Shown: positions 24,083 through 33,401 of the stretch, piece by piece | Position numbering within the stretch: the stretch's first letter is position 1 | Layout of the letters: each line of letters opens with the position of its first letter | Assembly (NCBI GenBank): GCA_934548045.1 | Contig: CAKTEM010000020.1 | Coordinates: 1-45,622, forward strand | DNA from: an uncultured Faecalibacterium sp. | GTDB lineage: Bacteria > Bacillota > Clostridia > Oscillospirales > Ruminococcaceae | Length of the DNA: 45,622 bases | Direction of reading: 5' to 3' | Program-made: the position numbers and the translations under genes | Notes under the pieces: generated by a model | The model's database searches: none | The model's input: the letters and a program-made list of their open reading frames with translations, nothing else | Told to the model about the DNA's origin: nothing

Positions 24083-25402
24083 TTACGATTCCGCCGGGGT
24101 GCTGGTGGGTGTTTCCGGGGCCGGAACAGCCGGAGTCGAGACGGCCGCTGCGGTCTCAACCACAGAAGCAGCTGCTGGTTCTGCTGCCGGAGCTGCTTCC
24201 ACAGCCGGTGCTGTCTCTGCCGCAGTTTCTGCCGCCATCTGTTCGGCGGCTTCCTGTGCGGCCTTCTCAGCAGCGCGCTTGGCCTCCCGTTCGGCCTGAC
24301 GCTCTTTTGCACGGGCGAGAGCCTCTTCCTGCCGCTTTTTGGTGCGCGCCTTGATGCGGCAGACCGAGCAGATGCCGTCCGGGCTGTTGGGAGTGATGGG
24401 CTTGCCGCACTCCTTGCAGAGGGTCTTGGTGCATTTGTAGACGCTCACCGGGCCGAGGCTGGTCAGCTGGCGGAGCTTCATCCCGTCGATGCCGCTGTTG
24501 GAGCAGGCGGCGACGCAGACGCCGCACTCACTGCACTTCCAGGGTGTCACGACCATACGGGTCTGACCGTCGGGCATGTCCTCCAGCTTGAGCGCGCCGG
24601 AACGGCAGGCTTTTTCGCACTTGCCGCAGCCGAAGCACTTGGTGGTGAAGTTCGGCAGATAGTAGCCGTAGCGAAGCGGCGTTTCGGAGGCCGCTTTCAG
24701 CTGCTTTGTCCGCTGATGGAGCATCAGGCGGAAATCTACACCAGCGTCATCGTCGCTGCGCAGGCCGGGCAGCATCCGGAGGAGCTGTTTGGTGCCGGCC
24801 TTGGAGCCGTGGGTCATGTGGCTGAACATCTCCCGACGGGAGAGTTCCTGAACATGGAAGGGGTGATCCTCTTCGTTGTAGGCCAGCGAGAACCGCGCCT
24901 CGAAGAGCGGCTGACCGAAGAAATCCACCAGACGAGTCAGCTCTTTGCGGAGCTGTGCGGCGCAGGCGTCGTTCTCACACTCGCCGCAGGGGGTCAGGTC
25001 GAGGACGATCTTTTTGTTCAGGGCGAGATAGGCCAACGCTTCCCACGAGAGGGCGGCGATGCAGGAGCGGACGACGGTGTTTTTCCGGCCGCTCTTCTCG
25101 CATCCGATCCACAGGGTATCGTTGTCCGTGTCCGCAGGGGAGGTGTCGCGCTGGACCTGTTCCGGCGAGGGCGAGATGCAGCCGCTCCGGCAGGCCGAGA
25201 CGCAGAGGCCGCAGTCGGTGCAGGGGTCCCAGTCCTTAACGAGGTTCGGCCGGGTGAAGATCTGTTCCCCGAAGGGGCAGATGTCCTTACAGGCGGTGCA
25301 GGGGGTGCGGTGCGGATGAAGATTCCAGCACTGGCGGCGGTTGATCTCCGGATGCGAAGTCTTCATCAGGGCATCCATGGCGTATCTGGTAAAGATACTC
25401 AT
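24083..25402 (-). CDS. Multi-cluster 4Fe-4S ferredoxin-like protein with Ala/Glu-rich tail
   Basis: A 439-residue cysteine-rich protein. In order: an irregular Cys set CTACKDICPFG (about 35-44), a ferredoxin motif CTDCGLCVSAC (61-71), a middle domain with IGCEKS and CGECENDAC (about 100-150), two more ferredoxin motifs CFGCGKCEKAC and CSECGVCVAAC (about 255-305), and a zinc-ribbon-like CKECGKPITPNSPDGICSVC (about 330). The last about 100 residues are a charged coiled-coil segment (EEALARAKERQAEREAKRAA) running into an Ala/Pro/Thr/Glu tail. No signal peptide is seen, so it is likely cytoplasmic. It should carry several 4Fe-4S clusters and act as an electron conduit or enzyme subunit. I do not recognise the full architecture. 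It is the last gene of a three-gene set and starts 6 bases after the trigger-factor-like gene. Confidence 0.8.
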   Translation of the reverse strand: MSIFTRYAMDALMKTSHPEINRRQCWNLHPHRTPCTACKDICPFGEQIFTRPNLVKDWDPCTDCGLCVSACRSGCISPSPEQVQRDTSPADTDNDTLWIGCEKSGRKNTVVRSCIAALSWEALAYLALNKKIVLDLTPCGECENDACAAQLRKELTRLVDFFGQPLFEARFSLAYNEEDHPFHVQELSRREMFSHMTHGSKAGTKQLLRMLPGLRSDDDAGVDFRLMLHQRTKQLKAASETPLRYGYYLPNFTTKCFGCGKCEKACRSGALKLEDMPDGQTRMVVTPWKCSECGVCVAACSNSGIDGMKLRQLTSLGPVSVYKCTKTLCKECGKPITPNSPDGICSVCRIKARTKKRQEEALARAKERQAEREAKRAAEKAAQEAAEQMAAETAAETAPAVEAAPAAEPAAASVVETAAAVSTPAVPAPETPTSTPAES

Positions 25403-25408
25403 TCAAGC

Positions 25409-26392
25409 TCACTCCTTTTCGGCACTGTCCATGACCGTAGTGACAACGGCGTTGTCCAGCAGGAACTTCTGGACTTTCTGAGCAGCGAGAGCGGTCGCGA
25501 TGGCTTCTTCCGGCAGGGCCTTGCGGATCTCCTCCACCGGGGTGTCCTGCATCTGAGACAGACGCTGGTACTCGAGATTGACCTCTTCCGGACGGACGAC
25601 GATGCCCTCGGCGTCGGCAATGGTACGGGCGGCCAGCATGACCCGGATGCGCTTCTCGGCTTCGTCACGGTAGCCCTTCTCGAGAGCTTCCGGGGTGGTG
25701 TTCTGCTTCTGGCAGTGCTGCTCGAGGGTCATCTTGCTGCGAGAAAGACGCTGACGCAGGGCATCCATCTCCTTGGCGGCGGCACGGTCGAGCATGGCGT
25801 CGGGCAGGTCGACGGTCAGGTTCGCGCCGGCCATTTCCAGCAGCTTCATCCCGGCGGCACGGTCAGCACCGGTCTCGTGGATGGCCTGCTTCTTGGCACG
25901 GAAGGACTCCTTCATGGCGTCGAGAGAGTCATAGCCCTGTGCCTTGGCGAATTCCTCGTTCAGTTCCGGGGTGGACTTCTCAGCGACTGAGTGCAGGTTG
26001 ATTTCGAACTGTGCGGTCTTGCCGGACAGTTCTTCGATGCGGAAATCGGCCGGATAGGTGAAGTCGAAGTGGAAGACTTCGCCTGCCTTGTGGCCATAGA
26101 TGGCGTTCTCGGCGTCGGTCATCAGCTTGCCGTCACCCAGAACGACCATAACTTTTTCCATCTTGCTGTTGGGGATCTCCTCACCGTCCATGTAGCCGAC
26201 AAAGTCCAGCATCACGCGGTCGCCAGCCTTGGCAGGGGCGTTGGTGTTGTGGTAGACCGCATGGGTGCGTGTCTGATGAACCAGCTCCTGCTGAAGGGTC
26301 TGCTCGGTCACCGGGCGGACATGACGGGTGACAGCCAGACCTTTGTACTGACCCAGCTTTGCTTCGGGAAGATTGCTTTTCTTGGTTTCCAT
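25409..26392 (-). CDS. Trigger factor-like FKBP peptidyl-prolyl isomerase/chaperone, no ribosome-binding domain
   Basis: A 327-residue protein that matches the FKBP isomerase domain (about residues 55-140, GDRVMLDFVGYMDGEEIPNS ... GHKAGEVFHFDFTYP) and the helical C-terminal chaperone domain (about 145-320) of trigger factor. The N-terminal ribosome-binding domain with its GFRxGKxP signature, about 110 residues in E. coli, is absent. The N-terminus here (METKKSNLPEAKLGQYKGLA) leads almost straight into the FKBP part. There is no room upstream for a longer start: the membrane-protein stop is 49 bases before, and GGAG precedes the ATG. It therefore cannot dock on ribosomes in the usual way and may serve client proteins made nearby. 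A full-length tig is expected elsewhere in the genome. Confidence 0.85.
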   Translation of the reverse strand: METKKSNLPEAKLGQYKGLAVTRHVRPVTEQTLQQELVHQTRTHAVYHNTNAPAKAGDRVMLDFVGYMDGEEIPNSKMEKVMVVLGDGKLMTDAENAIYGHKAGEVFHFDFTYPADFRIEELSGKTAQFEINLHSVAEKSTPELNEEFAKAQGYDSLDAMKESFRAKKQAIHETGADRAAGMKLLEMAGANLTVDLPDAMLDRAAAKEMDALRQRLSRSKMTLEQHCQKQNTTPEALEKGYRDEAEKRIRVMLAARTIADAEGIVVRPEEVNLEYQRLSQMQDTPVEEIRKALPEEAIATALAAQKVQKFLLDNAVVTTVMDSAEKE

Positions 26393-26441
26393 GTTGTGAT
26401 ACTCCTTTTCTATCCTCTATCTAATGAATGAAAATAAGCTG

Positions 26442-28361
26442 TTATAATCCGTGGTTCGCCATCCACTGTTCCGCAACCTCCGAGAACATCTCGGGGTACT
26501 GCGCATCCTCGGCGGCGAAGGCACGGAGATAATATTCGATCTCTTCCCGGGTGGGCTCTGTCGTCCGTTTCCAGACCGTGAAGACGGTGCCGTTCCCCAT
26601 ATCAAAACGTTTGACCTGCTCGAAATATTGCTTCCGGACAGCGAGGAACTTTTCGTTGAAGACGTGAGACAGCTCACCCTCGAAGACATACGTCTGTGGG
26701 AAGGGGTCTGCGGTGATGACATATTTTGCCTCGAAGAACTGCATCGGGAAGTTGTGCGTTCCCGGAACAGAGAAGCTGTCGGACAATTTGCCGGACAGGC
26801 GAATCTCGGGCAGGTCGCAGTACTTGAAGTGGTCGGGGTTGTAGAGCATGTCGTTCGGGATCATGTAGGCCGTTTCGCCGTCGGACAGGTTCTCGTCCAG
26901 CCAGTCGGCGAGGGCTTCGATCTGGTCGGCGTCCTTCCGGTCGTAGGTCAGCTTGTCCATCGTGGTGAAGTATTCGGTGCTGGACAGCGACAGGTGGTCG
27001 AGAACGAAGTTCGGCAGGGCCATGACGGTCAGCGGCGAACACCGGACGGAGACGGCAAAGGCGATGGTGAAGCCCCAGTAGCCCAGCTTGAGAGCCTTGT
27101 GCCGGTTGATGCCCTCGGCCAGAGCCGCTGCGCCGACGAGGAAGAGCAGAAGCCAGCCCGGCACGAACAGAAGCATCTGATGGGAGCCGGAGTTCTGCAC
27201 CCGGGTGAACAGCACCATGCTCACCAGCAGCTCACACCCGGTCAGACAGGGCAGGGCGCAGATCTTGCGCTTCCGGCAGTAGGCCAGACCCAGACCGATC
27301 AGAATGAAGTTGAGCAGGCCGACACGCATCAGGTGATACCGCAGTTCCTCGACCATGCCGCCGACATTATAATAAGAATACCGGCCTGCGTAGTCGAAGG
27401 AGAGAATCTTGCTTACCATCGGCCAGAGCAGGAGCAGCATTGCGGCCAGAGCCGCCACGCCAAAGCCGATGAGGTTCCGGCAGCGGCGGAGGACGACGGT
27501 CTTGTCGCCCTGCTTTGCAAGGCGGACACTCCCGAGGATGACGAGCAGCGCATACGCGAAGTAATATCCGACCACAAAATACAGATACCACCGCCGAGTC
27601 AGGATGATGGCGGCAGTCGCAAGGAAAATCAACACGAACCGGCCCGGTTCCAGCTTATCAAAACGATAATCCAGCGTCAGCAGGATGATGGCAAAGGCGA
27701 AAATCAGACCCAGCCAGTCGGGCTGTGAGAGCATCGCGCTCATCCGCAGGAACGGGTAGGTGAACGTCCACGACAGGCCAATCAAAAAGAAGTAGAACCG
27801 GTGCCGGACGTTCAGCATCTGTTCGACTTTCACCACCACACCGGCCAGCAGAACGAGCAGGGTCGGCACGATGCAGAAGACCTGCGCGAAGGCGTAGCTG
27901 TCGCCGGAATGGTCGGTCAGACAGAACGGGAACTCGGTGAACAGGGAGATGAAGTTGGTGTAATCCTCCGCAAAGGAACCGAACACCGCCGCAAAGCCCT
28001 CGTGAGGACTGGACGCAAAGGCGGCTTCGACGGAGTATTGCTTTAATATGTAGTTGACATAATCCCATGCGTAGATGAAGGTCCGCCGGTTCAACGCCCA
28101 GTAAAAATAGACGATGGCCGCCGTCCAGAATCCAATGAGGACAGCCCGGTGGAAAAAGTCCAGCTCGACATCTGCCACGCGCAGCACCCAGAAGGCACCG
28201 ATGAACAACAGGCAGGTATACCACAATCCGACCAGCGGAAAGTAGGAGGCAAAGCCAATGTTGGCGATACCCAGCAGAGCCAGAATGACACCGGTGACGG
28301 CCAGCCCGGTACTCGCCCAGCCCAGCGGCGTGAGCTGGTGTTTGGATAAAATATTTGGCAT
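26442..28361 (-). CDS. Polytopic membrane protein, GT-C glycosyltransferase-like
   Basis: A 639-residue integral membrane protein with about 11-13 predicted helices over residues 12-440 and a soluble C-terminal region of about 190 residues. The first extracytoplasmic loop holds acidic residues (YAWDYVNYIL, about residue 100), as in GT-C enzymes that use polyprenyl-linked sugars. The overall plan (large N-terminal membrane half, C-terminal outer domain) agrees, but no family-specific motif was recognised, so the activity is inference. An in-frame TTG at 28367 is possible, but ATG 28361 is preferred, with GAGAGG 9 bases upstream. It is first in a run of three minus-strand genes with the trigger-factor-like and ferredoxin-like genes. 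Confidence 0.6.
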   Translation of the reverse strand: MPNILSKHQLTPLGWASTGLAVTGVILALLGIANIGFASYFPLVGLWYTCLLFIGAFWVLRVADVELDFFHRAVLIGFWTAAIVYFYWALNRRTFIYAWDYVNYILKQYSVEAAFASSPHEGFAAVFGSFAEDYTNFISLFTEFPFCLTDHSGDSYAFAQVFCIVPTLLVLLAGVVVKVEQMLNVRHRFYFFLIGLSWTFTYPFLRMSAMLSQPDWLGLIFAFAIILLTLDYRFDKLEPGRFVLIFLATAAIILTRRWYLYFVVGYYFAYALLVILGSVRLAKQGDKTVVLRRCRNLIGFGVAALAAMLLLLWPMVSKILSFDYAGRYSYYNVGGMVEELRYHLMRVGLLNFILIGLGLAYCRKRKICALPCLTGCELLVSMVLFTRVQNSGSHQMLLFVPGWLLLFLVGAAALAEGINRHKALKLGYWGFTIAFAVSVRCSPLTVMALPNFVLDHLSLSSTEYFTTMDKLTYDRKDADQIEALADWLDENLSDGETAYMIPNDMLYNPDHFKYCDLPEIRLSGKLSDSFSVPGTHNFPMQFFEAKYVITADPFPQTYVFEGELSHVFNEKFLAVRKQYFEQVKRFDMGNGTVFTVWKRTTEPTREEIEYYLRAFAAEDAQYPEMFSEVAEQWMANHGL

Positions 28362-28452
28362 GATCAAAAACCTCTCACGAGAACAAAATCATTCACGATA
28401 CAGTATACCAATTGGAATCCCGGCTGGCAACCCTGCACGACCCCTGAAACGC

Positions 28453-28490
28453 AAAATATCCCGTTGCATTTTCTGCAAACGGGATATTTT
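28453..28490 (-). terminator. Terminator of glgB
   Basis: Arms AAAATATCCCGTTGCA and TGCAAACGGGATATTTT pair with one bulged base; T residues close the hairpin on either strand. It lies 10 bases after the glgB stop. The gap 28362-28452 must hold the promoter of the membrane-protein gene, but none is obvious. Confidence 0.85.
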
Positions 28491-28500
28491 ATGCTAAATA

Positions 28501-30456
<1,956 letters not shown>

Positions 30457-30670
30457 CCGAAAAACTCCTTTTATTTATGGTTTTGGCGGTTGTACATCGG
30501 CACATCCACCAAGAAAATCAAAGAAATATAGGCAAACCTGCTGATTTTAAGAGATACTCTGGAACAAAATTGGCATAAATTCACACTTCTGCCTATTTTT
30601 GTGTTATACTAAGCCTGTCGTCATTGAACGGACAGAATCATTTGGAAAGAATATAGGAGTGGATCAAACA

Positions 30671-32029
30671 ATGGCTTGGTATGACAATGCAGTTTTCTAT
30701 CACATCTATCCTCTGGGTCTGTGCGGCTGCGCACACGAGAACGACGGCCAGCCCACGCCCGGCGCGTTCCAGAAACTGAACGATTGGGCGGAACATGCGG
30801 CAAAGATTGGCTGCACCGCAATTTATATCGGCCCTCTGTTTGAGAGCGGCTCCCACGGCTACGACACCATTGATTATCGTATGGTCGACCGCCGCCTTGG
30901 CACCAACGAGGAATTCAAGGAATTTGTGGCGAACTGCCATGCACGCGGCCAGCACGTCATCGTGGACGGCGTCTTCAACCATGTCGGCCGTGACTTCTTT
31001 GCCTTTCAGGAACTGAAAGAGCATCGGGAGAACGCCCGGTATAAGGACTGGTTCTGCGATGTCAACTTCTGGGGCAACAACGAGTATAACGACGGTTTCT
31101 CCTATGGCAACTGGGGCGGCTTCAACCTGCTGGTCAAGCTGAACCAGCGCAACCCGGAAGTCCAGAACTATCATTTCGATACCATCCGGTTCTGGGTGGA
31201 TGAATTCGACATCGACGGCATCCGTCTGGACGCGGCCGACGTTCTGGATTTCGACTTCATGCGCGGCCTGCGCGGTCTGGCAAATGAGGTCAAACCCGAT
31301 TTCTGGCTGATGGGCGAGGTCATCCACGGCGATTACAGCCGCTGGGCAAATCCCCAGATGCTCCACTCGGTGACGAACTACGAACTCCACAAGGGTCTGT
31401 GGAGCGGCCACAACGACCACAACTATTTTGAGATCGCGCACACCATGCGCCGCCTGCAGGGTCTGTGCCACGAGACACGGCTTTACAACTTCTCGGACAA
31501 CCACGATGTCGAGCGTCTGCCCAACAAACTGCGGAACCGAGACCATATCCGCCACATTGCCATTCTAGTATATACGCTTTGGGGGATTCCGTCCATCTAT
31601 TATGGCTCAGAATTTGCAATCGAGGGCAAAAAAGAGTGGGGCAGCGACTGGCCGCTCCGCCCCTGCCTCGAGCTGGAAGACTTCAAGGATGCAGAGACCA
31701 CCAATCCTGTTACCAGTGTATACGCAAAACTCGGAAAACTCAAGGCCGAATGTCCGGAGCTGAGCTGGGGCGAGGTCAATGAGCTGCATCTGACGACCCA
31801 GTGCTACGCTTACGCCCGTGTGCTGGACGGTGAGGCCATCGTAGCGGTCATGAACAACGGCGATTCGCCTGCACAGCTGGAGTTCCAGCTGCCGGTGGAG
31901 GCGTCTGGTGTCGAAGACCTGCTGGCCGATTGTGTTGGCAGCCAGAACATCATGACGAACATCGAGTGGGGCCGGATGAAAGTTCAGCTGTCGTCCAACT
32001 ACGCGACCCTGCTCCGGCTGAAAAAGTAA
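30671..32029 (+). CDS. GH13 alpha-amylase/alpha-glucosidase family enzyme
   Basis: A 452-residue cytoplasmic GH13 hydrolase (no signal peptide). The four conserved regions are present: VDGVFNHVG, GIRLDAADV with nucleophile Asp187, MGEVIHG with acid/base Glu216, and FSDNHDVERL with Asp279. It is short and begins directly with the barrel (AWYDNAVFYHIYPLGLCG), as in intracellular maltodextrin-acting or neopullulanase-like enzymes; exact specificity cannot be read. The ATG at 30671 has AGGAG about 12 bases upstream; the in-frame ATG-like starts further up lie before the probable -10 (TATACT, 30605-30610). It is divergent from glgB and presumably works on glycogen or imported dextrins. NiaR follows after a separate promoter. 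Confidence 0.9.
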   Translation: MAWYDNAVFYHIYPLGLCGCAHENDGQPTPGAFQKLNDWAEHAAKIGCTAIYIGPLFESGSHGYDTIDYRMVDRRLGTNEEFKEFVANCHARGQHVIVDGVFNHVGRDFFAFQELKEHRENARYKDWFCDVNFWGNNEYNDGFSYGNWGGFNLLVKLNQRNPEVQNYHFDTIRFWVDEFDIDGIRLDAADVLDFDFMRGLRGLANEVKPDFWLMGEVIHGDYSRWANPQMLHSVTNYELHKGLWSGHNDHNYFEIAHTMRRLQGLCHETRLYNFSDNHDVERLPNKLRNRDHIRHIAILVYTLWGIPSIYYGSEFAIEGKKEWGSDWPLRPCLELEDFKDAETTNPVTSVYAKLGKLKAECPELSWGEVNELHLTTQCYAYARVLDGEAIVAVMNNGDSPAQLEFQLPVEASGVEDLLADCVGSQNIMTNIEWGRMKVQLSSNYATLLRLKK

Positions 32030-32033
32030 CGCC

Positions 32034-32062
32034 TTGCACATTGCCCGGGAGTCTGCTATTAT
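32034..32062 (+). promoter_or_regulatory. Promoter of niaR-like gene
   Basis: -35 TTGCAC (32034-32039) and -10 TATTAT (32057-32062) are 17 bases apart, directly after the amylase stop and 38 bases before the start codon. Confidence 0.7.
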
Positions 32063-32099
32063 AAAGTAAGATTTTTAAAGGCAGGGAGGTCATTCAGGG

Positions 32100-32618
32100 A
32101 TGAATTCAGCGCAGCGCAGAGAAGAGATTTTAAGACGGCTGACCGATGCCGCCGCGCCAGTCAGTGCCAGCGCGCTGGCCGGAGAGCTGGGCGTTTCCCG
32201 TCAGATCGTGGTGGGAGATGTGGCTCTTCTGCGAGCGGCCGGCACCCAGATCGACGCGACGCCCCGTGGATACCAGCTCCACCCGGAGGCAAAAGGCTAT
32301 ACGGGAATTTTGGCCTGCGCCCACCGCACGGCAGAGGAGATGCGCACCGAACTGTATACGGTGGTGGATCAGGGCGGCGTGGTCGTGGATGTGGCAGTCG
32401 AAAATCCGCTCTACGGTGAACTGCGCGGCAACCTGAACCTCGCCAGCCGGTACGATGTGGACAACTTCATCCAGCAGGCGGCGGAAACGCCCGAGTGTCT
32501 GCTGAGCCGGATGACCGGCGGCGTCCACCTGCACACCCTCCGCTGCCCGGACGAGGCGACTTTCCGCCGTGTACGGGATGCGCTGGATGCACTTGGGTTA
32601 CTTTATAAAAAAGAGTAA
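32100..32618 (+). CDS. niaR: NiaR-type transcription repressor (HTH + 3H domain)
   Basis: A 172-residue regulator. Residues about 5-60 form a winged helix-turn-helix (RREEILRRLTDAAAPVSASA ... GVSRQIVVGDVALLRAAG), and residues about 75-170 form a 3H domain, named for three conserved His seen here in ACAHRTAEEM and GGVHLHTL. NiaR proteins bind nicotinic acid with a metal ion and repress niacin uptake and NAD-synthesis genes. None of those targets lies in the window, so it acts at a distance. The ATG has GGGAGGT 9 bases upstream. The assignment rests on domain order and the His pattern. Confidence 0.9.
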   Translation: MNSAQRREEILRRLTDAAAPVSASALAGELGVSRQIVVGDVALLRAAGTQIDATPRGYQLHPEAKGYTGILACAHRTAEEMRTELYTVVDQGGVVVDVAVENPLYGELRGNLNLASRYDVDNFIQQAAETPECLLSRMTGGVHLHTLRCPDEATFRRVRDALDALGLLYKKE

Positions 32619-32707
32619 CGTCCTGACTCTATTGTAAGAAAAGCGACGGGGCTTGTCCATCGACGAAAAAAGAAAACGGTTGGATAATCGACCAAGAATA
32701 AAAAGAG

Positions 32708-33262
32708 GTGGTTTTTCTGGACATCCGGATCGAAAAGACCGAGCGAGCCATCAAGCAGGCGTTCCTTGACCTGCGCGAGCAGAAGCCGCTGGAAAAGATA
32801 AAGATCAAGGAACTGTGCGAGAAGGCGTGTATCAACAAGTCGACCTTCTACGCACACTATCAGGATATCTACGCGCTGGCGAACGCTCTGGAAGAAGAAC
32901 TGATCTCTGCAATTCTGGAAAGCCTGCCGACGGTCAGCCTGTACGACCTGCGCAGCCGGACGGAATGGCTGACACAGGAACTATTCCGGGCGTTCGTGGC
33001 AAATCAGAAAGAGGTGCGCATCCTCTTCTCGGATTCCCGGCAGGGCAATTTCATCAACTGCATCGAACAGGAACTCCGGAAAAAAATTGAGGAGTCCGAC
33101 CCGGACTTCGCAAATGACCCGGTGCGCGGCGTCATCCTGTCCTTCTGCGTGCAGGGATGCTATTATACCTTCTCGAATAACAGCGAGAAGATGGATGAGA
33201 AAGAACTCGTCGACCTCCTTGCCGCCATTGCCCGTGCGGCGCAGAATATTGAGCTGAAATAA
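32708..33262 (+). CDS. TetR/AcrR-family transcription regulator
   Basis: A TetR-type regulator of about 181-184 residues. The N-terminal helix-turn-helix is IKIKELCEKACINKSTFYAH (about residues 33-52). The C-terminal ligand part is of the TetR_C_7-like kind (FCVQGCYYTFSN near the end). No ATG stands at the start. The GTG at 32708 lies inside the best ribosome binding site, GAGGTG (32705-32710), so the real start may be CTG at 32717, 6 bases downstream, giving a protein that begins (M)DIRIEKTERAI, as family members usually do. The ligand and targets are unknown. It follows niaR by 89 bases and is followed by a strong hairpin. Confidence 0.85.
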   Translation: MVFLDIRIEKTERAIKQAFLDLREQKPLEKIKIKELCEKACINKSTFYAHYQDIYALANALEEELISAILESLPTVSLYDLRSRTEWLTQELFRAFVANQKEVRILFSDSRQGNFINCIEQELRKKIEESDPDFANDPVRGVILSFCVQGCYYTFSNNSEKMDEKELVDLLAAIARAAQNIELK

Positions 33263-33274
33263 AAATAAAGACAA

Positions 33275-33313
33275 CAACGACCCGGCTGCTTATCATGAGC
33301 AGCCGGGTCGTTG
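33275..33313. terminator. Terminator between TetR gene and asnB
   Basis: A perfect 16-base stem (CAACGACCCGGCTGCT and its complement) with a 7-base loop. The minus-strand side runs into a T-rich stretch, while the plus side has only TTGTC, so it should work best for asnB and also mark the end of the TetR gene. Confidence 0.85.
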
Positions 33314-33352
33314 TCTAAGAACTTATTTAGTTGCTTACGCGGAGGGAGCAAA

Positions 33353-33401
33353 GCCGCCCTCATTGAGGGAGGTGGCGTTCCGAAGGAACGACGGAGGGAG
33401 T
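33353..33401 (-). repeat. Stop-codon-abutting palindromic repeat, copy R4
   Basis: Read from the asnB stop (TAA, 33404-33402) the repeat starts one base later with CTCCCTCCGTC. It then has a small hairpin CGTTCC/GGAACG and a second one CCCTC/GAGGG, ending near GGC. A fragment CGGAGGGAGCAAAGCC (33340-33355) suggests a further decayed copy beside it. Confidence 0.7.

Noticed and set aside
24059..25990. A 643-codon plus-strand frame opposite the ferredoxin and trigger-factor-like genes
   Set aside because: The opposite strand has four Cys-cluster motifs and a FKBP domain. This frame is a shadow of biased codon use.
32619..32707. Similar short segments CCATCGAC and TAATCGACC before the TetR gene as an operator
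   Set aside because: The arms are not a consistent direct or inverted repeat, and no promoter with normal spacing overlaps them.
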